Positions 11,111 to 23,530 of a stretch of 64,000 nucleotides of DNA are shown here, one piece after another. The position numbers were made by a program, and so were the translations under genes. Source of the stretch: JALOKP01 sp963800865 (lineage in GTDB: Bacteria > Acidobacteriota > Polarisedimenticolia > J045); assembly GCA_963800865.1 (NCBI GenBank), contig CAWDCL010000004.1:3162001-3226000 (forward strand). Direction: 5' to 3'. Below the pieces are notes generated by a model that saw only the letters and a program-made list of their open reading frames with translations, did no database searches and was not told the DNA's origin. How positions within the stretch are numbered: the stretch's first letter is position 1; the number at the start of each line of letters is the position of its first letter.

Positions 11111-11674
11111 TCACTCGCCCGCGAGCAGCTCGCGGGCGGTGAACAGCGCTTCGACGGCCAGCCCCTGGGCCTCGAGGTTCTCCCGGCCGCCTTCCTGGCG
11201 GTCCACGATCGCCACGAGCCCGGCGACCGGCAGCCCGGCTTCGCGGCAGGCCTCCAAGGCAACCAGCGAGCTGCCGCCGGTCGTGATCACGTCCTCGACG
11301 ATCACCACGGCCGACCCGGACGGGGGCGCCCCCTCGATCCGCTGCCCGGTCCCGTGGCTCTTGGCCTCCTTCCGGACCAGGAAGGCCGAGACGGGGGTTC
11401 CCTGGAGGTGGGACACCACCGCGGTCGCGGCCGCGATCGGGTCCGCCCCGAGGCTCAGACCCCCGACCGCCACGGCGTTCCAGCCCCGCCGGGCGATGGC
11501 CGCGAGGACCTCGACCCCGACCAGGTAAGCCCCCTCCGGGTGGAGGGTCGTCCGCCGGCAATCCAGGTAGTAATCCGAGGTCCGGCCCGAGGCGAGCACG
11601 AAATGCCCCCGCCGGATCGACTCCCGGCGCAGGATCTCCGCCAGCCGGGCCCTTGATTCGTCGCTTTTCGCCAT
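11111..11674 (-). CDS. pyrE: PyrE, orotate phosphoribosyltransferase
   Basis: Joins orotate to PRPP, giving OMP in pyrimidine synthesis. About 187 residues, a usual length. FVLASGRTSDYYLDCR matches the orotate-binding start region, and VVIVEDVITTGGSSLVAL is the PRPP-binding motif with its paired acidic residues and TTGGS loop. VSAFLVRKEAKSHGTG supplies the flexible-loop Lys and His residues. Preceded by a 200-base gap that separates it from the divergent polysaccharide locus; a GC-rich hairpin follows the stop. It stands alone rather than in a pyrimidine operon. The assignment is secure. Confidence 0.95.
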   Translation of the reverse strand: MAKSDESRARLAEILRRESIRRGHFVLASGRTSDYYLDCRRTTLHPEGAYLVGVEVLAAIARRGWNAVAVGGLSLGADPIAAATAVVSHLQGTPVSAFLVRKEAKSHGTGQRIEGAPPSGSAVVIVEDVITTGGSSLVALEACREAGLPVAGLVAIVDRQEGGRENLEAQGLAVEALFTARELLAGE

Positions 11675-11874
11675 CGTCTCCCCTTTGCCAGTCCATGCCG
11701 TTTCGGTGTAATCGTTACGCGGGTTCGCAGCAGCATAGCGCTCTGAAACGAGAAGCCGTCCGCGGGCCGACGTTGTATCTTCGCCTTTGGGGCGAGTCGG
11801 TGCGCGAGCGGGTTGGGGCCTGCCTGGAAGGCGGCGGCACGAGGCCGCACCGTCGCACGGAGGAATTCGATCTC

Positions 11875-12441
11875 ATGAGGACTGTCCATCGCAACCTGCT
11901 GGCCGTGGCGCTCGCGTTCGCGCTCGCCCTGGCCCCGTCGCTCGCCCTCGCCGCCCCGGAGCTCTCGAGCGCGGTTTCCGGCCGCGTCTTCGCCGCCGAC
12001 CTGAAGACCCCCGCTGCCGGCCTGTCGGTGCAGGCGGTCCCGGACGGAGCAAAGGAGCCGCTGGCCCGGGCCACGACCGATCCCCGCGGCCGGTTCCAGC
12101 TCCAGGAGATCCCCGCGGGGCACTACCTGCTGGTCCTCTACGATGCGCAGGGCGCGCCCCTCGCCGCGGCGCCGATCGTGGCCGAGAAGGCCGCGATGTC
12201 GATCACCCTCGCGCTGCCGGAGCCGGGCTCGCTCGCGCCCGGGCAGACCGAGGAGCCCAAGAAGGACGAGCCCGCGACCGAGGCCGCCCCGAAGTCCGGC
12301 TTCTCGACGTGGGTCTCGAGCCCGGTGGGGGCGACGGTGGTACTGCTCGCCTCCGCGACCATCATCGCCGTCGGCGCCGACCAGCTGACGAACGATGACA
12401 CCGACACCACGGAGATTCCGGTCAGCAAGTCGCGCCCGTAG
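11875..12441 (+). CDS. secreted carboxypeptidase-regulatory-like domain protein with C-terminal membrane anchor
   Basis: About 188 residues from the ATG at 11875, with GGAGG upstream. An N-terminal signal peptide (LLAVALAFALALAPSLALAA) is followed by a single Ig-like carboxypeptidase-regulatory fold (SGRVFAADLKTPAAGLSVQ, TDPRGRFQLQEIPAGHYLLVLYD), a Pro/Glu/Lys-rich linker, one hydrophobic helix (GATVVLLASATIIAVGA) and a short Asp/Thr/Ser-rich tail. It opens the polysaccharide locus. The protein at 19982-20623 has the same order of parts and closes the locus, which suggests a shared envelope role, perhaps anchoring or assembly of the polymer machine. That role is inference. Confidence 0.7.
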   Translation: MRTVHRNLLAVALAFALALAPSLALAAPELSSAVSGRVFAADLKTPAAGLSVQAVPDGAKEPLARATTDPRGRFQLQEIPAGHYLLVLYDAQGAPLAAAPIVAEKAAMSITLALPEPGSLAPGQTEEPKKDEPATEAAPKSGFSTWVSSPVGATVVLLASATIIAVGADQLTNDDTDTTEIPVSKSRP

Positions 12442-12590
12442 CGCTGACGCCGATCCTCCCAACGCTCGCTTTCGACCGCTTCCGGGTCCCCCCTCGCGCC
12501 CCGCTCTGCGGGGTGGCCCGGAAATCCCGTCCGGCCCGCGGGCCGGAGGCGCCGCGGCCCACCCGGGCCCGCGGCGCGGAGCCGCCAAGG

Positions 12591-14007
12591 ATGCTGTCCC
12601 GCACCCGTGCGCGCGCCGCCTCCGTGATCGCGCTGGTGCTGGCGACGATCGCGCCGGCGGCGTTCTCGCAGGTGCCGACACGCGAGGAGCCGTTCCCGGT
12701 CCTGGTCGCGCCGCGGCGGTGGGGGCCGCTGCTCGTCCAGCCGCAGCTGGTGCTCGAGAGCATCGGGTACGAGGGGAACGTCTTCCTGACGGCCCCCGTC
12801 TCGGTCAGCACGCAGGAGCCGGTGTCGTCGTTCTATGCGCGCGCCGGCGCCGACCTGACGGGGCAGCTGCAGCTCGGGCCGAACGTGGCGTTCACCTTCC
12901 ACGACCGCGCCATCGGCGAGCTCTACGCCAAGTCGGAACTCTCCGCCCTGAACCACCTGGACAACGAGGCCGACGGCCAGTTCGACGTGCTGCTCGGACG
13001 GGCGCTGCTGACGGCGGGATGGGAGTACTCGTCGATCCAGGACACGCCGACGCTCGACGCCGAGGACAACCTGCCCAACCAGCAGACGCGGATCCGCACC
13101 AACACGCCGAAGGCCGCGATCCGCCTGTTCCTGCTCGTCGTTCTGGGACGTCTCGGCCTCGGCCCGCGAGGTCCGGTTCCGCTACAGCAACCCGCAGCAG
13201 AAATACACCGTCCTCGTCCCCGCCAACGGCGACCCGAACGACGTGAACGCGGCCACGGTCCCGGTCGACCAGGCGCTCGACCGCAACCGGCTGTCGGCCC
13301 GCGGCGAGCTCGGCTGGCGGCCGCGGGGTTCGATCCGTTTCTACCTGGCCTACGAGCGCGCCGACATCGACTTCACCTACGACCAGCTGACCGGCGACGC
13401 GGAGGGCGTCCCCTTCGACGTCCCCGCGCCGCGCGACGCCACCGGCCGGCGCTGGCTCCTCGGGATCAACTTCAACCCGCTGGCCCGGCTCTCGGGCACG
13501 CTCGAGATCGGGAAGGCGACGGTCGATCCGATCGACTCCGGCTCGGGCTACAAGCCGTTCGACGGGCCGGTCGGCGTCGGCACGCTGACCTGGCGCCCGA
13601 GCGGGGCGTCCCGGGTCACGTTCGACTACGAGCGGGACGTCCAGATCTCGATCTTCGAGAACAACCTCTACTACCAGTCGACGGCGCGAAATCTCGACGT
13701 CGAGTACTTCTTCGGCCGCCGCTGGGGGGTCCAGGGCGGCATCGGCCGGGACAGGCTGTTCTTCCCCGAGAAGAGCCCGCAGAAGATCAACTACCCCCCC
13801 TTCCCCGGCGGAACGACCGGGCAGGGGTTCGACCCCGGCGTCCGGCGCCGGGACACGATCGACGACGTCTACATCGGCGTGCTGACCCGGATCGTCGGCA
13901 ACTTCCAGATCGGGTTACGCTACGGGGTCCGGGACCGCACTTCGAACGACCCTTTCGCCGAGGACCGCCAGCCGTACTTCGTCACCACCGGCAGCATCGA
14001 GTACTGA
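12591..14007 (+). CDS. outer-membrane beta-barrel protein of the polysaccharide locus, one frame change
   Basis: Begins with a signal peptide (SVIALVLATIAPAAFSQ) from the ATG at 12591, with GGAG nine bases upstream. The protein is rich in alternating polar and aromatic strands (LLTAGWEYSSI, GSIRFYLAYERADIDFTYDQ, SRVTFDYERDVQISI) and ends in an outer-membrane-type strand (YFVTTGSIEY). This fits the barrel proteins that accompany Wza/Wzc systems in many Gram-negative loci. The frame changes once near 13125-13140: the first part reads to KAAIRLF, and the homologous reading continues one base later as SSFWDVSASAREVRF. A one-base indel explains it. The two halves together give about 470 residues. 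Placed directly before the Wza-type gene. Function in polymer secretion is inferred. Confidence 0.65.
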
Positions 14008-14037
14008 AACGAACCGTACCGGACCAGGAGCATCGCC

Positions 14038-14982
14038 ATGAAGCCGTCCTTCCGCCACCTCCTCCCCCTCGCGATCGCGCTGGCGATCTCGCTCGCGTGC
14101 GCCTCGCCGCAGAAGCAGCCGGCCCCGCCCGCGGCCCCGCCGCCGGCCAAGGCCAGGCCGGTCGCGCCGCCCGCGAAGGTCCTGGCGTCGCCGTTCGCGA
14201 TGCCGCCCACGTCGGACCAGGACTACTCGATCGGCGCCCAGGACGTGCTCGAGATCCGCGAGTACCAGCTGAAGGACCTCGACGTCACGCGCCGGGTGGA
14301 CAACGACGGCTCGGTCACGCTGCCGCTGCTCGGGAAGGTGATGGTCGGCGGGCTCAACCCGCAGCAGGCGGAGGACGCGATCGCGCAGCTGCTCCGCGAG
14401 CGCGACCTGGTCAAGATTCCGCAGGTCACGGTGAACATCAAGGAGTACGTGTCGCGGCGCGTCAGCATCCAGGGCGCGGTCGACAAGCCGGGGCTCTACC
14501 CGATGTTCGGCCCCAAGACGCTGCTCGAGATGATCGGCGAGGCGGGCGGCCTGAACGACCGGGCGGGCAAGCGGATCATCGTCCAGCGGCCGTACGCCGG
14601 GTCGGGCGACGACCGGGTCGAGATCGACATCGAAGAACTGGTCTACCAGGGGAACCCGCTGCTCAACGTCCCGCTCCAGCCGGGGGACATCGTGATGGTC
14701 CCCTACCTCCAGGAGGTCCGGGTCTACGTCAACGGGGCGGTCCGGAACCCCGGGATGTACAAGTTCCCGGTCGACCAGGAGGCCACGGTGCTGCAGGCGG
14801 TCACGGCCGCGGGGGGGGCCACCGAGCGGGCCAACGAGAGCCGGGTCAACATCGTCCGGCGGCACACGAATGGCACGCGGGAGGTCTTCAAGGTAAACCT
14901 GAACCATGTGAAGAAGGGGAAGGAGGAGGATATCCTCCTCGAGGAAAACGACGTCGTCGTGGTTCCGGAGTCCTTCTTCTGA
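14038..14982 (+). CDS. Wza-type polysaccharide export protein (SLBB domains)
   Basis: About 314 residues. A signal peptide with Cys at ISLACASP is consistent with a lipoprotein. It has the polysaccharide-export/SLBB architecture: YSIGAQDVLEIREYQLKDL and DNDGSVTLPLLGKVMVGGL are the export domain, and two beta-grasp SLBB units follow (RRVSIQGAVDKPGLYP, EVRVYVNGAVRNPGMYKFP), each ending in an LLEMIGEAGG- or VLQAVTAAGG-type helix. In the Wza family this forms the outer-membrane polymer channel. Located 30 bases after the barrel gene and 40 before the Wzc-like gene, in one transcription unit. The frame is intact and the assignment is strong. Confidence 0.9.
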   Translation: MKPSFRHLLPLAIALAISLACASPQKQPAPPAAPPPAKARPVAPPAKVLASPFAMPPTSDQDYSIGAQDVLEIREYQLKDLDVTRRVDNDGSVTLPLLGKVMVGGLNPQQAEDAIAQLLRERDLVKIPQVTVNIKEYVSRRVSIQGAVDKPGLYPMFGPKTLLEMIGEAGGLNDRAGKRIIVQRPYAGSGDDRVEIDIEELVYQGNPLLNVPLQPGDIVMVPYLQEVRVYVNGAVRNPGMYKFPVDQEATVLQAVTAAGGATERANESRVNIVRRHTNGTREVFKVNLNHVKKGKEEDILLEENDVVVVPESFF

Positions 14983-15022
14983 TCGGACCGGGCAGGCGCG
15001 AACGCGTCCGGCGGAGCTTGCA

Positions 15023-17340
15023 ATGACCTCAGCGACGAACCAGCAGGAATTCAACCTCCGGGACTACTGGCAGATCCTGGTCCGGCGGCGCTGGCTGATC
15101 TACACCTTCCTGCTGGTGACGACCGTGGCGGCCTTCGTCTCGAGCATGGTCGCGACGCGGGTCTACAAGGCCACGACGACGATCTCGATCGAGCGCCAGG
15201 GGGTGCGGATCCTGCGCCAGGACCTGACCTCCGCCGAGCCGAGCTGGATCGACTACCAGAACTTCTACAACACGCAGTACAAGATCCTGCAGTCGGACAA
15301 GGTGCTGACGTACGCCGTCGAGATCCTCGAGAAGAACGCGGTCCTCTTCCCGAGCCAGGACCCGAAGCTCAAGGACAAGTTCCGGCTGCCGACGATCGGC
15401 GACCTGACGGGGGCGATGTCGCGCGCGATCGGCCGGCAGACGCCGGGAGCGGGCATCCCCGAGGACCCGAAGTACCCGCTGATCCGCGAGCTGCGCGGGG
15501 GCCTCTCGGTCGAGCCCGTGCGCGACAGCCACCTGGTCAACATCTCGTTCGTTTCGCCGTCCCCCGCGTTCGCCGCAGCGGCCGCCAACGCGATCGCCGA
15601 CGGCTACATCGAGTTCACGCTGAGCGGGCGCAGGGAGATCGCGGAGACAGTCGGAGGGCTTCTTCACCGAGCAGCTCGTGGGGCTGCAGGAAGAGATCAC
15701 GCAGGCAGGACATCGAGCTCCAGAAGTACGCGGCCGAGAAGGGGATCATCACCGGCACCGGCGACCTCAACGAGCTGACCGTCAAGAACCTCGACGAGCT
15801 GCGCAAGAAGATGACCGAGGCGCAGGCCGAGGCCTCCGGCGCGCGGGCGCGGCTGCAGTCGCTGGAGCGGACGCCGCCGGCGGCGATCGAGGAGGTCCGG
15901 ACCAACGAGCTGATCCAGCGGCTGTCCAGCACCGTCGCCGAGCAGGACACGAAGTACCGCGAGCAGCTGACGACGTACGGCCCGAATCTGCCGCAGGTGC
16001 GACAACTCAAGGAGGCGCTCGACAGCTCGAGGGAACAGCTCGCGACAGAGACCCAGGCCCTGGCCCAGAAAGCGATCGCCGGGGCGCGCGCCGACTACGA
16101 GCGCGCCCAGCGCGTGCTCAGCGGGCTGGAGGGCCTCCAGCAGCAGTCGGCCACGCAGGTGACGCAGCTGAAGGAAGACTACGTCGAGTACCTGGCGCGA
16201 AGGCCGACCTCGATCGCACGCGTCAGACCTACAACGACTTCCTGGCCAAGCAGACCGACATGAAGATGTCGGGGCTCATGCTCGACGGCGCCGGACAAGG
16301 GCCAGAACGTCCGCGTCATCGACGCGGCCCAGCCCCCGCGCGAGGTCTACAAGCCGAAGGTCAAGCTCAACACGCTGCTCGGCCTGCTCTTCGGCCTGTT
16401 CCTCGGCGTCGCGGTCGCCTTCCTGATGGAGTACATCGACAACACGCTCAAGACGCCCGAGGACATCCGCAACACGCTCAACATCGCGGTCCTGGGGATG
16501 ATCCCGGCGCAGGAGTCGGACCCGAAGCGCCGGCCGTCGAAACGGCGGGGCGCCGTCGATCCGGAGCACGCCACGGGCGCGTCCGACCCGGCCCTGATCA
16601 CCGCCCAGAAACCGCTCTCGCCGATCTCCGAGGCCTACCGCGAGCTGCGCACCTCGGTCCTGCTGGCGACCGCCGGCCACCCGCCGCGCGACATCGCGGT
16701 CACGTCCTGCCAGCCGAGCGAGGGAAAGACGACGACCGCGATCAACCTCGCGATCGCGCTGGCCCAGCTCGGCCGCCGCGTGCTGGTGGTCGATACCGAC
16801 CTGCGCCGGCCACGCTGCCACATGGTCCTCAAGGCCTCGCCGTCGCGCGGCGTCAGCACCTTCCTGACCGGGATGAGCGGCCTCGACGCGCTGGTCCAGC
16901 CGACGCCGGTCGAGCACGTCTCGCTCGTCGCCGCCGGGCCGATCCCGCCCAACCCGGCCGAGCTGCTGGACTCCGACCGCTTCCGCGAGATGGTCGCGCT
17001 GCTGCGGGCGCACGACGAATACGACCACATCATCTACGACTCGCCGCCGGTCCTGTCGGTCGTCGACCCGCTGCTGATCGGCCGCCACACCGACGGCACG
17101 ATCCTGGTCGTCAAGTCGGGCTTCACGACCCGCGAGGCGGGTCGGCTCGGCAAGGAGAAGCTGGAGTCGGGCCGGCTCAACGTGCTCGGGATCGTGCTCA
17201 ACGCGGTCCAGACCGAGAACGTCCCGTACCAGTACCGCTACTACCGCTACGGCTACGCGCGGGACAACAAGGACGAGGCCGACCGGGTCGAGCGCGAGCG
17301 CGACGAGGAAGTGCCGGCGGGCGGCGCGAACCGGACCTGA
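15023..17340 (+). CDS. Wzc-type polysaccharide copolymerase fused to a BY-tyrosine kinase, several frame changes
   Basis: The N-terminal Wzz domain (FNLRDYWQILVRRRWLIYTF) starts with a membrane helix. A long coiled-coil middle follows, then a second membrane helix (LLGLLFGLFLGVAVAFLMEY). The C-terminal BY-kinase has Walker A' (QPSEGKTTTAIN), Walker A (LVVDTDLRRPR), Walker B (HIIYDSPPVLSV) and a Tyr-rich tail (YQYRYYRYGYARD). Such proteins control polymer length and are regulated by tail phosphorylation. Protein homology is continuous, but the frame changes four times: near 15655, 15707, 16200 and 16295. Read across these breaks, the gene gives about 770 residues. The clustering points to indel errors in this stretch; real inactivation is the alternative. 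The domain call is secure, the integrity is not. Confidence 0.8.
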
Positions 17341-17359
17341 GTTCGCGGGACGCCGGAGC

Positions 17360-19924
17360 TTGGACCGCGAACGGAATTCCCGACGCCTGGCCTGGGCCCT
17401 CCTGGGCCTGATCCTGCTCGGCGCCGTCTGGTTCGGCGCCGTCGAACCGGAGGTCAAGCCGCTCTTCGCGGCGCTCGCGCTCGGGCTGGGCGGCGCGGCG
17501 CTGCTGCTCGCTCCGGCCGGGCGCCGGCCGGGGCTCGGCTGGTCGCTGGCCGCGCTCGCCTTCCCGCTCTGGCTGGCCGCGCAACTGGTGCCGCTCCCCG
17601 TCGGCGTGGTCGGGCTGCTCAGTCCCCGCGCCGCCGAGTGGTCCCGCGCATACTGGCCCGGCCCGCTCACCGGCTGCGACGGCGCGGCGCTGCTCGCGGC
17701 GTCCCCGCCGTCGTTCATCACCCTCTCGGTGGACCGCTTCTCGACCTGGTCCTTCCTGTTCGTCGTGGCAGCCGGCCTGATGACGTTCATCGCCGCGCGC
17801 AGTGCGCTCGGCGGCAACCGGCCGGCGCGGCGCGCGGCGCTCACCGTCGTCGCGACCTTCACCGCCGCCGAGGCGCTCTACGGCCTGCTGCAGTGGACCT
17901 CCGGGTCGCCGATGGTCCTCTGGCTGGAGAAGGCCGCCTATCTCGACAGCGCCACCGGCACGCTGATCAACCGCAACCACTTCGCGCTGATGCTCTACGT
18001 CGGGCTGGGGTGCACGCTGGCCCTGCTGCTCGACCGCTCGCCGCGCGACGAGTGGCGGCGCGAGGAGCCGGGCCGCGCCATGGCCCGCACCGCGACGCTG
18101 GCGCTGCTCGCCGGGCTGCAGATCTTCGGGATCCTGGCGAGCAAGTCGCGCGCCGGGCTCGCCGGGATGCTGCTCGTCCTGCTCGTCGGCGGCGTGCTCG
18201 TCGTCGGCCGGCCGGAGCGCCGCAGCGGGCGCGCGGTCGGCCTGCTCCTCGTCGGGCTGCTGGTGATCCCCGCGCTGCTGCTCGCCGGCCCGGCGCTGAT
18301 GGAACGCCAGGCGGCGCTGGAGCAGGAGTGGACGGCGGAAGCCGGCCGCGGCGCGGTCTGGCGCGCCAGCCTCGGGATGGTCGCGGACTTTCCCCTGGTC
18401 GGCAGCGGCGGCGCGACGTTCGAGGAGGCGTTCCGCCTCTACCGGCCGCAGGAGATCAAGGTCTACTACGACTACGCCCACAACGACTACCTGCAGATCC
18501 TGGCCGAGACGGGCTTCCCCGGCCTGGTGCTGGCGCTGCTGCCGGTGGTGCTCGTCGCGCTGCCGGTCGTGCGCGGCATGCTCGGCCGGCGGCGGCGCGG
18601 CGACCGGGCGGCCGCCGGCACCTTCCCCTCCACCGCGACCTGGCCGCTCTGGGCCGCGCTGCTCGCGGTCGCCCTGCACGAGCTGGTCGATTTCGGGCTC
18701 CAGATCCCGTCGAACCTGCTGCTCGTCGCGTTCCTCGCGGGCCTGCTCTCCGGCCGCTGGCCCGAGGCCGGCCGCCTCGCGCGCCCCGCGCCGCGCCTCG
18801 CCGGCGCGCTCGCAACGCTCGGGATCCTGCTCGCCTTCCCGGCGCTGCTCTTCGCGGCCGCGCAGTGGAGCGCCTTCTCCGGCCGGCTGCGCGTCCCCGA
18901 CCTGCCGACGGTGCGGCAGGCCGAGGCGACCGAACTGATGCGCGCCTGGCGCCGCGACCGCAAGGACAAGGCGCTGTTGTGCCGCGCGCTCCCCGCCCAG
19001 GCGCGGGCGCAGGAGCTGCGGCCGCTCGCCGCCGGCTACGCGATCCAGCAGGCGACGCAGCTCGTCGGCGCGATGGAGTCCTCGGCGATCGCCAGCGCGG
19101 GGCGCGGAACGGCCGTCGACGAGGCGAGCCACGCCGCCGAGCGGGCGCGCCGGATCGACCCCTGGAATGCCGTCAACCGGCGGAGCCTGGTCGCGATCGA
19201 CCTCGCGCTGGGCCAGCTGGACAACGCCTTCGAGGACGCCGCGACCGCCGCGCGCCAGGCGCCGGACAGTGCGGCGCAGGTCATCCGGACGCTGCTCAAT
19301 GCCGGCCTCCCGGCGCCCCTGGTCGGCGAGAAGCTGGGGGGCGACGGACGGGTGCTGAACCAGTTGCTGTCCGAGCTCGCCCAGCGGGGAGACGAGGCCA
19401 GCGCCGGGCTGGTCGTGGCGCGCGACATCGCTCCGTCGCTCGAAACCTGCCGCGCCGGCGGCGCCATCCGGAACACGCTGGAGCGGGCCCACGCGACGGA
19501 CGGCGAGCCGTTCCTGCGCGCCTGCCTCGGGCTGTTCGAGAAGGCAGGTGACGCCGTCTACGCCGAGTACGCGCGCGCCTGGCTGGCCACCGACCTGCTC
19601 GACGCCGGACGGCTCCCGGAGGCGAAGACGGTCTTCGAGGCGATGGAGCAGTCGCCTTCGCGCTGGTGGGCTGAACTCGCCTACGGGATCCGGTCGAAGG
19701 AGTGGGACCTCGTGATCCGTGCCGGCCGGAGCCTCGTGCAGCAGCCGGCACTCGACCCGACCTCGGAGGTCTACGTCCGCGGCAGCCTCCTGATGGCGTA
19801 CGCCCACAAGCGGGATTTCGAGCGGGCGATCGACGAAGCGGAGCGCGCCCTCGCGGTGGATCCGGGGAACGTCGAGATCGGGGAACAGGTCGAGCAGCTC
19901 CGGCGCGGCAAGAACCCGTTCTGA
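17360..19924 (+). CDS. O-antigen ligase/polymerase-like membrane protein with TPR tail
   Basis: About 854 residues. Roughly ten hydrophobic helices occupy the first 500 residues. The family core is visible as TGTLINRNHFALMLYVGLG, FGILASKSRAGLAGM, the large outer loop with VYYDYAHNDYLQILAETGFPG and the following helices; this is the Wzy_C/WaaL pattern. The last 300 residues are helical and TPR-like (FEDAATAARQAP, FERAIDEAERALAVDPGN). Such proteins polymerise or ligate lipid-linked glycans at the periplasmic face. The TTG at 17360 is used as start, but GGAG lies only one base upstream, so the true start may be a little further in. Lies 19 bases after the Wzc-like gene. Ligase versus polymerase cannot be told apart. 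Confidence 0.82.
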   Translation: MDRERNSRRLAWALLGLILLGAVWFGAVEPEVKPLFAALALGLGGAALLLAPAGRRPGLGWSLAALAFPLWLAAQLVPLPVGVVGLLSPRAAEWSRAYWPGPLTGCDGAALLAASPPSFITLSVDRFSTWSFLFVVAAGLMTFIAARSALGGNRPARRAALTVVATFTAAEALYGLLQWTSGSPMVLWLEKAAYLDSATGTLINRNHFALMLYVGLGCTLALLLDRSPRDEWRREEPGRAMARTATLALLAGLQIFGILASKSRAGLAGMLLVLLVGGVLVVGRPERRSGRAVGLLLVGLLVIPALLLAGPALMERQAALEQEWTAEAGRGAVWRASLGMVADFPLVGSGGATFEEAFRLYRPQEIKVYYDYAHNDYLQILAETGFPGLVLALLPVVLVALPVVRGMLGRRRRGDRAAAGTFPSTATWPLWAALLAVALHELVDFGLQIPSNLLLVAFLAGLLSGRWPEAGRLARPAPRLAGALATLGILLAFPALLFAAAQWSAFSGRLRVPDLPTVRQAEATELMRAWRRDRKDKALLCRALPAQARAQELRPLAAGYAIQQATQLVGAMESSAIASAGRGTAVDEASHAAERARRIDPWNAVNRRSLVAIDLALGQLDNAFEDAATAARQAPDSAAQVIRTLLNAGLPAPLVGEKLGGDGRVLNQLLSELAQRGDEASAGLVVARDIAPSLETCRAGGAIRNTLERAHATDGEPFLRACLGLFEKAGDAVYAEYARAWLATDLLDAGRLPEAKTVFEAMEQSPSRWWAELAYGIRSKEWDLVIRAGRSLVQQPALDPTSEVYVRGSLLMAYAHKRDFERAIDEAERALAVDPGNVEIGEQVEQLRRGKNPF

Positions 19925-19981
19925 GCCGGACGGATCCCCCGGCGGGTGCCGGTACCGGATTTCGGGTAGCATCTCGCCGCT

Positions 19982-20623
19982 ATGGAACCGTCCCCCGTCC
20001 GCCGCGGGCTCGCGGCCACCCTCTCGATCGCGCTGCTGGTCGCGCCGCTTCCGGCGGTCGCCCAGGAGGCGCCGAAACCGGTCGCCCCGCCCGCCGCCGT
20101 GGAAGGGCCCCCGGGGGGCCTGGCCTCGATCGAGGCCTGGCTTCGAGACGAGCAGGGAGAGCAACTCGTCGGGGCGAGTTTCCTGCTGGTCTCGCTGGAT
20201 GGCCGGGTGCCGCCCGTTTCGGCCGTCACCGACCGGCTCGGCCGGGTCACGCTGCGTCAACTCAGCTACGGCTACTACCGCTACAGCGTCGAGGCCGGGG
20301 GCGGGGTCTATATCGGCAACCGGATCCTGCTCGTCCCGCCCGATCGCGGGGTGGATATCGAGGTCGATCTCACGCCCTTCCTTCCCGAGGACGACAAGCT
20401 GGGTCTCTCCCGCACCGACCCCGTGCCGGGGACCGACAAGGTCCCGGTCGGCGTGGCCCGCCTGCTCGAGCGCACGGGCCCCACCGGACTGGCCTGGTTC
20501 CAGACGGGCAAGGGGGTCGCGGTGATCGTCGGGGCGGGTGTGCTGCTGGTGGGCGCGATGATCGCCCTCACCGATCCGGGGAGCGAGACGACGTCGGTGA
20601 GTCCCTCGTCACCCTCGCGCTGA
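19982..20623 (+). CDS. secreted carboxypeptidase-regulatory-like protein closing the polysaccharide locus
   Basis: About 213 residues. Signal peptide (LSIALLVAPLPAVAQ), a Pro-rich spacer, one Ig-like carboxypeptidase-regulatory fold (LVSLDGRVPPVSAVTDRLG, LRQLSYGYYRYSVEAGGGV), a hydrophobic helix (GVAVIVGAGVLLVGAMIAL) and a short Asp/Ser/Thr tail. This order of parts is the same as in the protein at 11875-12441 that opens the locus, though direct sequence identity is low. Its last bases overlap the convergent zinc-ribbon gene by 15. A role in the polymer-export envelope complex is inference from position. Confidence 0.68.
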   Translation: MEPSPVRRGLAATLSIALLVAPLPAVAQEAPKPVAPPAAVEGPPGGLASIEAWLRDEQGEQLVGASFLLVSLDGRVPPVSAVTDRLGRVTLRQLSYGYYRYSVEAGGGVYIGNRILLVPPDRGVDIEVDLTPFLPEDDKLGLSRTDPVPGTDKVPVGVARLLERTGPTGLAWFQTGKGVAVIVGAGVLLVGAMIALTDPGSETTSVSPSSPSR

Positions 20624-20875
20624 CGGGACCTTCCACATCTCGCGCCAGCGGGTGTTCGTCGCGTGCCGGTAGGTTTCGCGCGTCCCGAGCTCGACCCACA
20701 GCTGATCCGTCTCGGGGCGCCCGGCCGCAACGCAGGTCGCGCACTGCGGGAGAACCTCTCCCTCGTCGAGCACGGCCCGCGTCTCCGCGCCGCGTGCGTC
20801 GCAGACCGCGCAGTAGTAGGTCCCGCCCGCCGCGATCCGCTCGCCGACCTTGAATGCCTCCTGCTGGCTCCGCAT
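20609..20875 (-). CDS. small zinc-ribbon protein downstream of lon
   Basis: About 88 residues beginning MRSQQEAFKVGERI. Two Cys pairs (YYCAVCDARG and PQCATCVAAG) with 24 residues between them suggest one zinc ribbon. The rest is polar, with a basic-aromatic end (RWREMWKVPS). No signal or membrane segment. It starts 23 bases after the lon stop on the same strand and is therefore probably in the lon transcript, which raises the possibility of a stress-linked role or a protease adaptor; that is inference. No named family is recognised. Confidence 0.6.
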   Translation of the reverse strand: MRSQQEAFKVGERIAAGGTYYCAVCDARGAETRAVLDEGEVLPQCATCVAAGRPETDQLWVELGTRETYRHATNTRWREMWKVPSARG

Positions 20876-20898
20876 GCCGCCGTCCCCTTTCTTCGCCG

Positions 20899-23364
<2,466 letters not shown>

Positions 23365-23473
23365 GGCTTCCTCGAGACCGCACGGCAGGAGATGGGGCGA
23401 GTCTGCCACCGTCCCCTCCGTCGTGCCAGACGGTCCCGCGGCCGCCGGTCGTGTCCGATCGGATGAGAACGAA

Positions 23474-23502
23474 GGGGGGGCAGGACGCGGGCCTGCCCCC
23501 CC
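23474..23502 (-). terminator. intrinsic terminator after the Hsp20 gene
   Basis: A perfect eleven-base stem (GGGGGGGCAGG / CCTGCCCCCCC) with a seven-base loop, followed on the minus strand by TTCGTTCT. It lies 28 bases beyond the Hsp20 stop and separates that gene from lon, so lon needs its own promoter in the remaining gap of about 110 bases. Confidence 0.65.
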
Positions 23503-23530
23503 TCCGACGATTCTTCTACCGGGACGGCGC

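Noticed and set aside
12531..12546. 16-base palindrome CCGGCCCGCGGGCCGG before the barrel gene
   Set aside because: Likely chance in GC-rich DNA; not followed by a T-run and no pairing partner or known site type.
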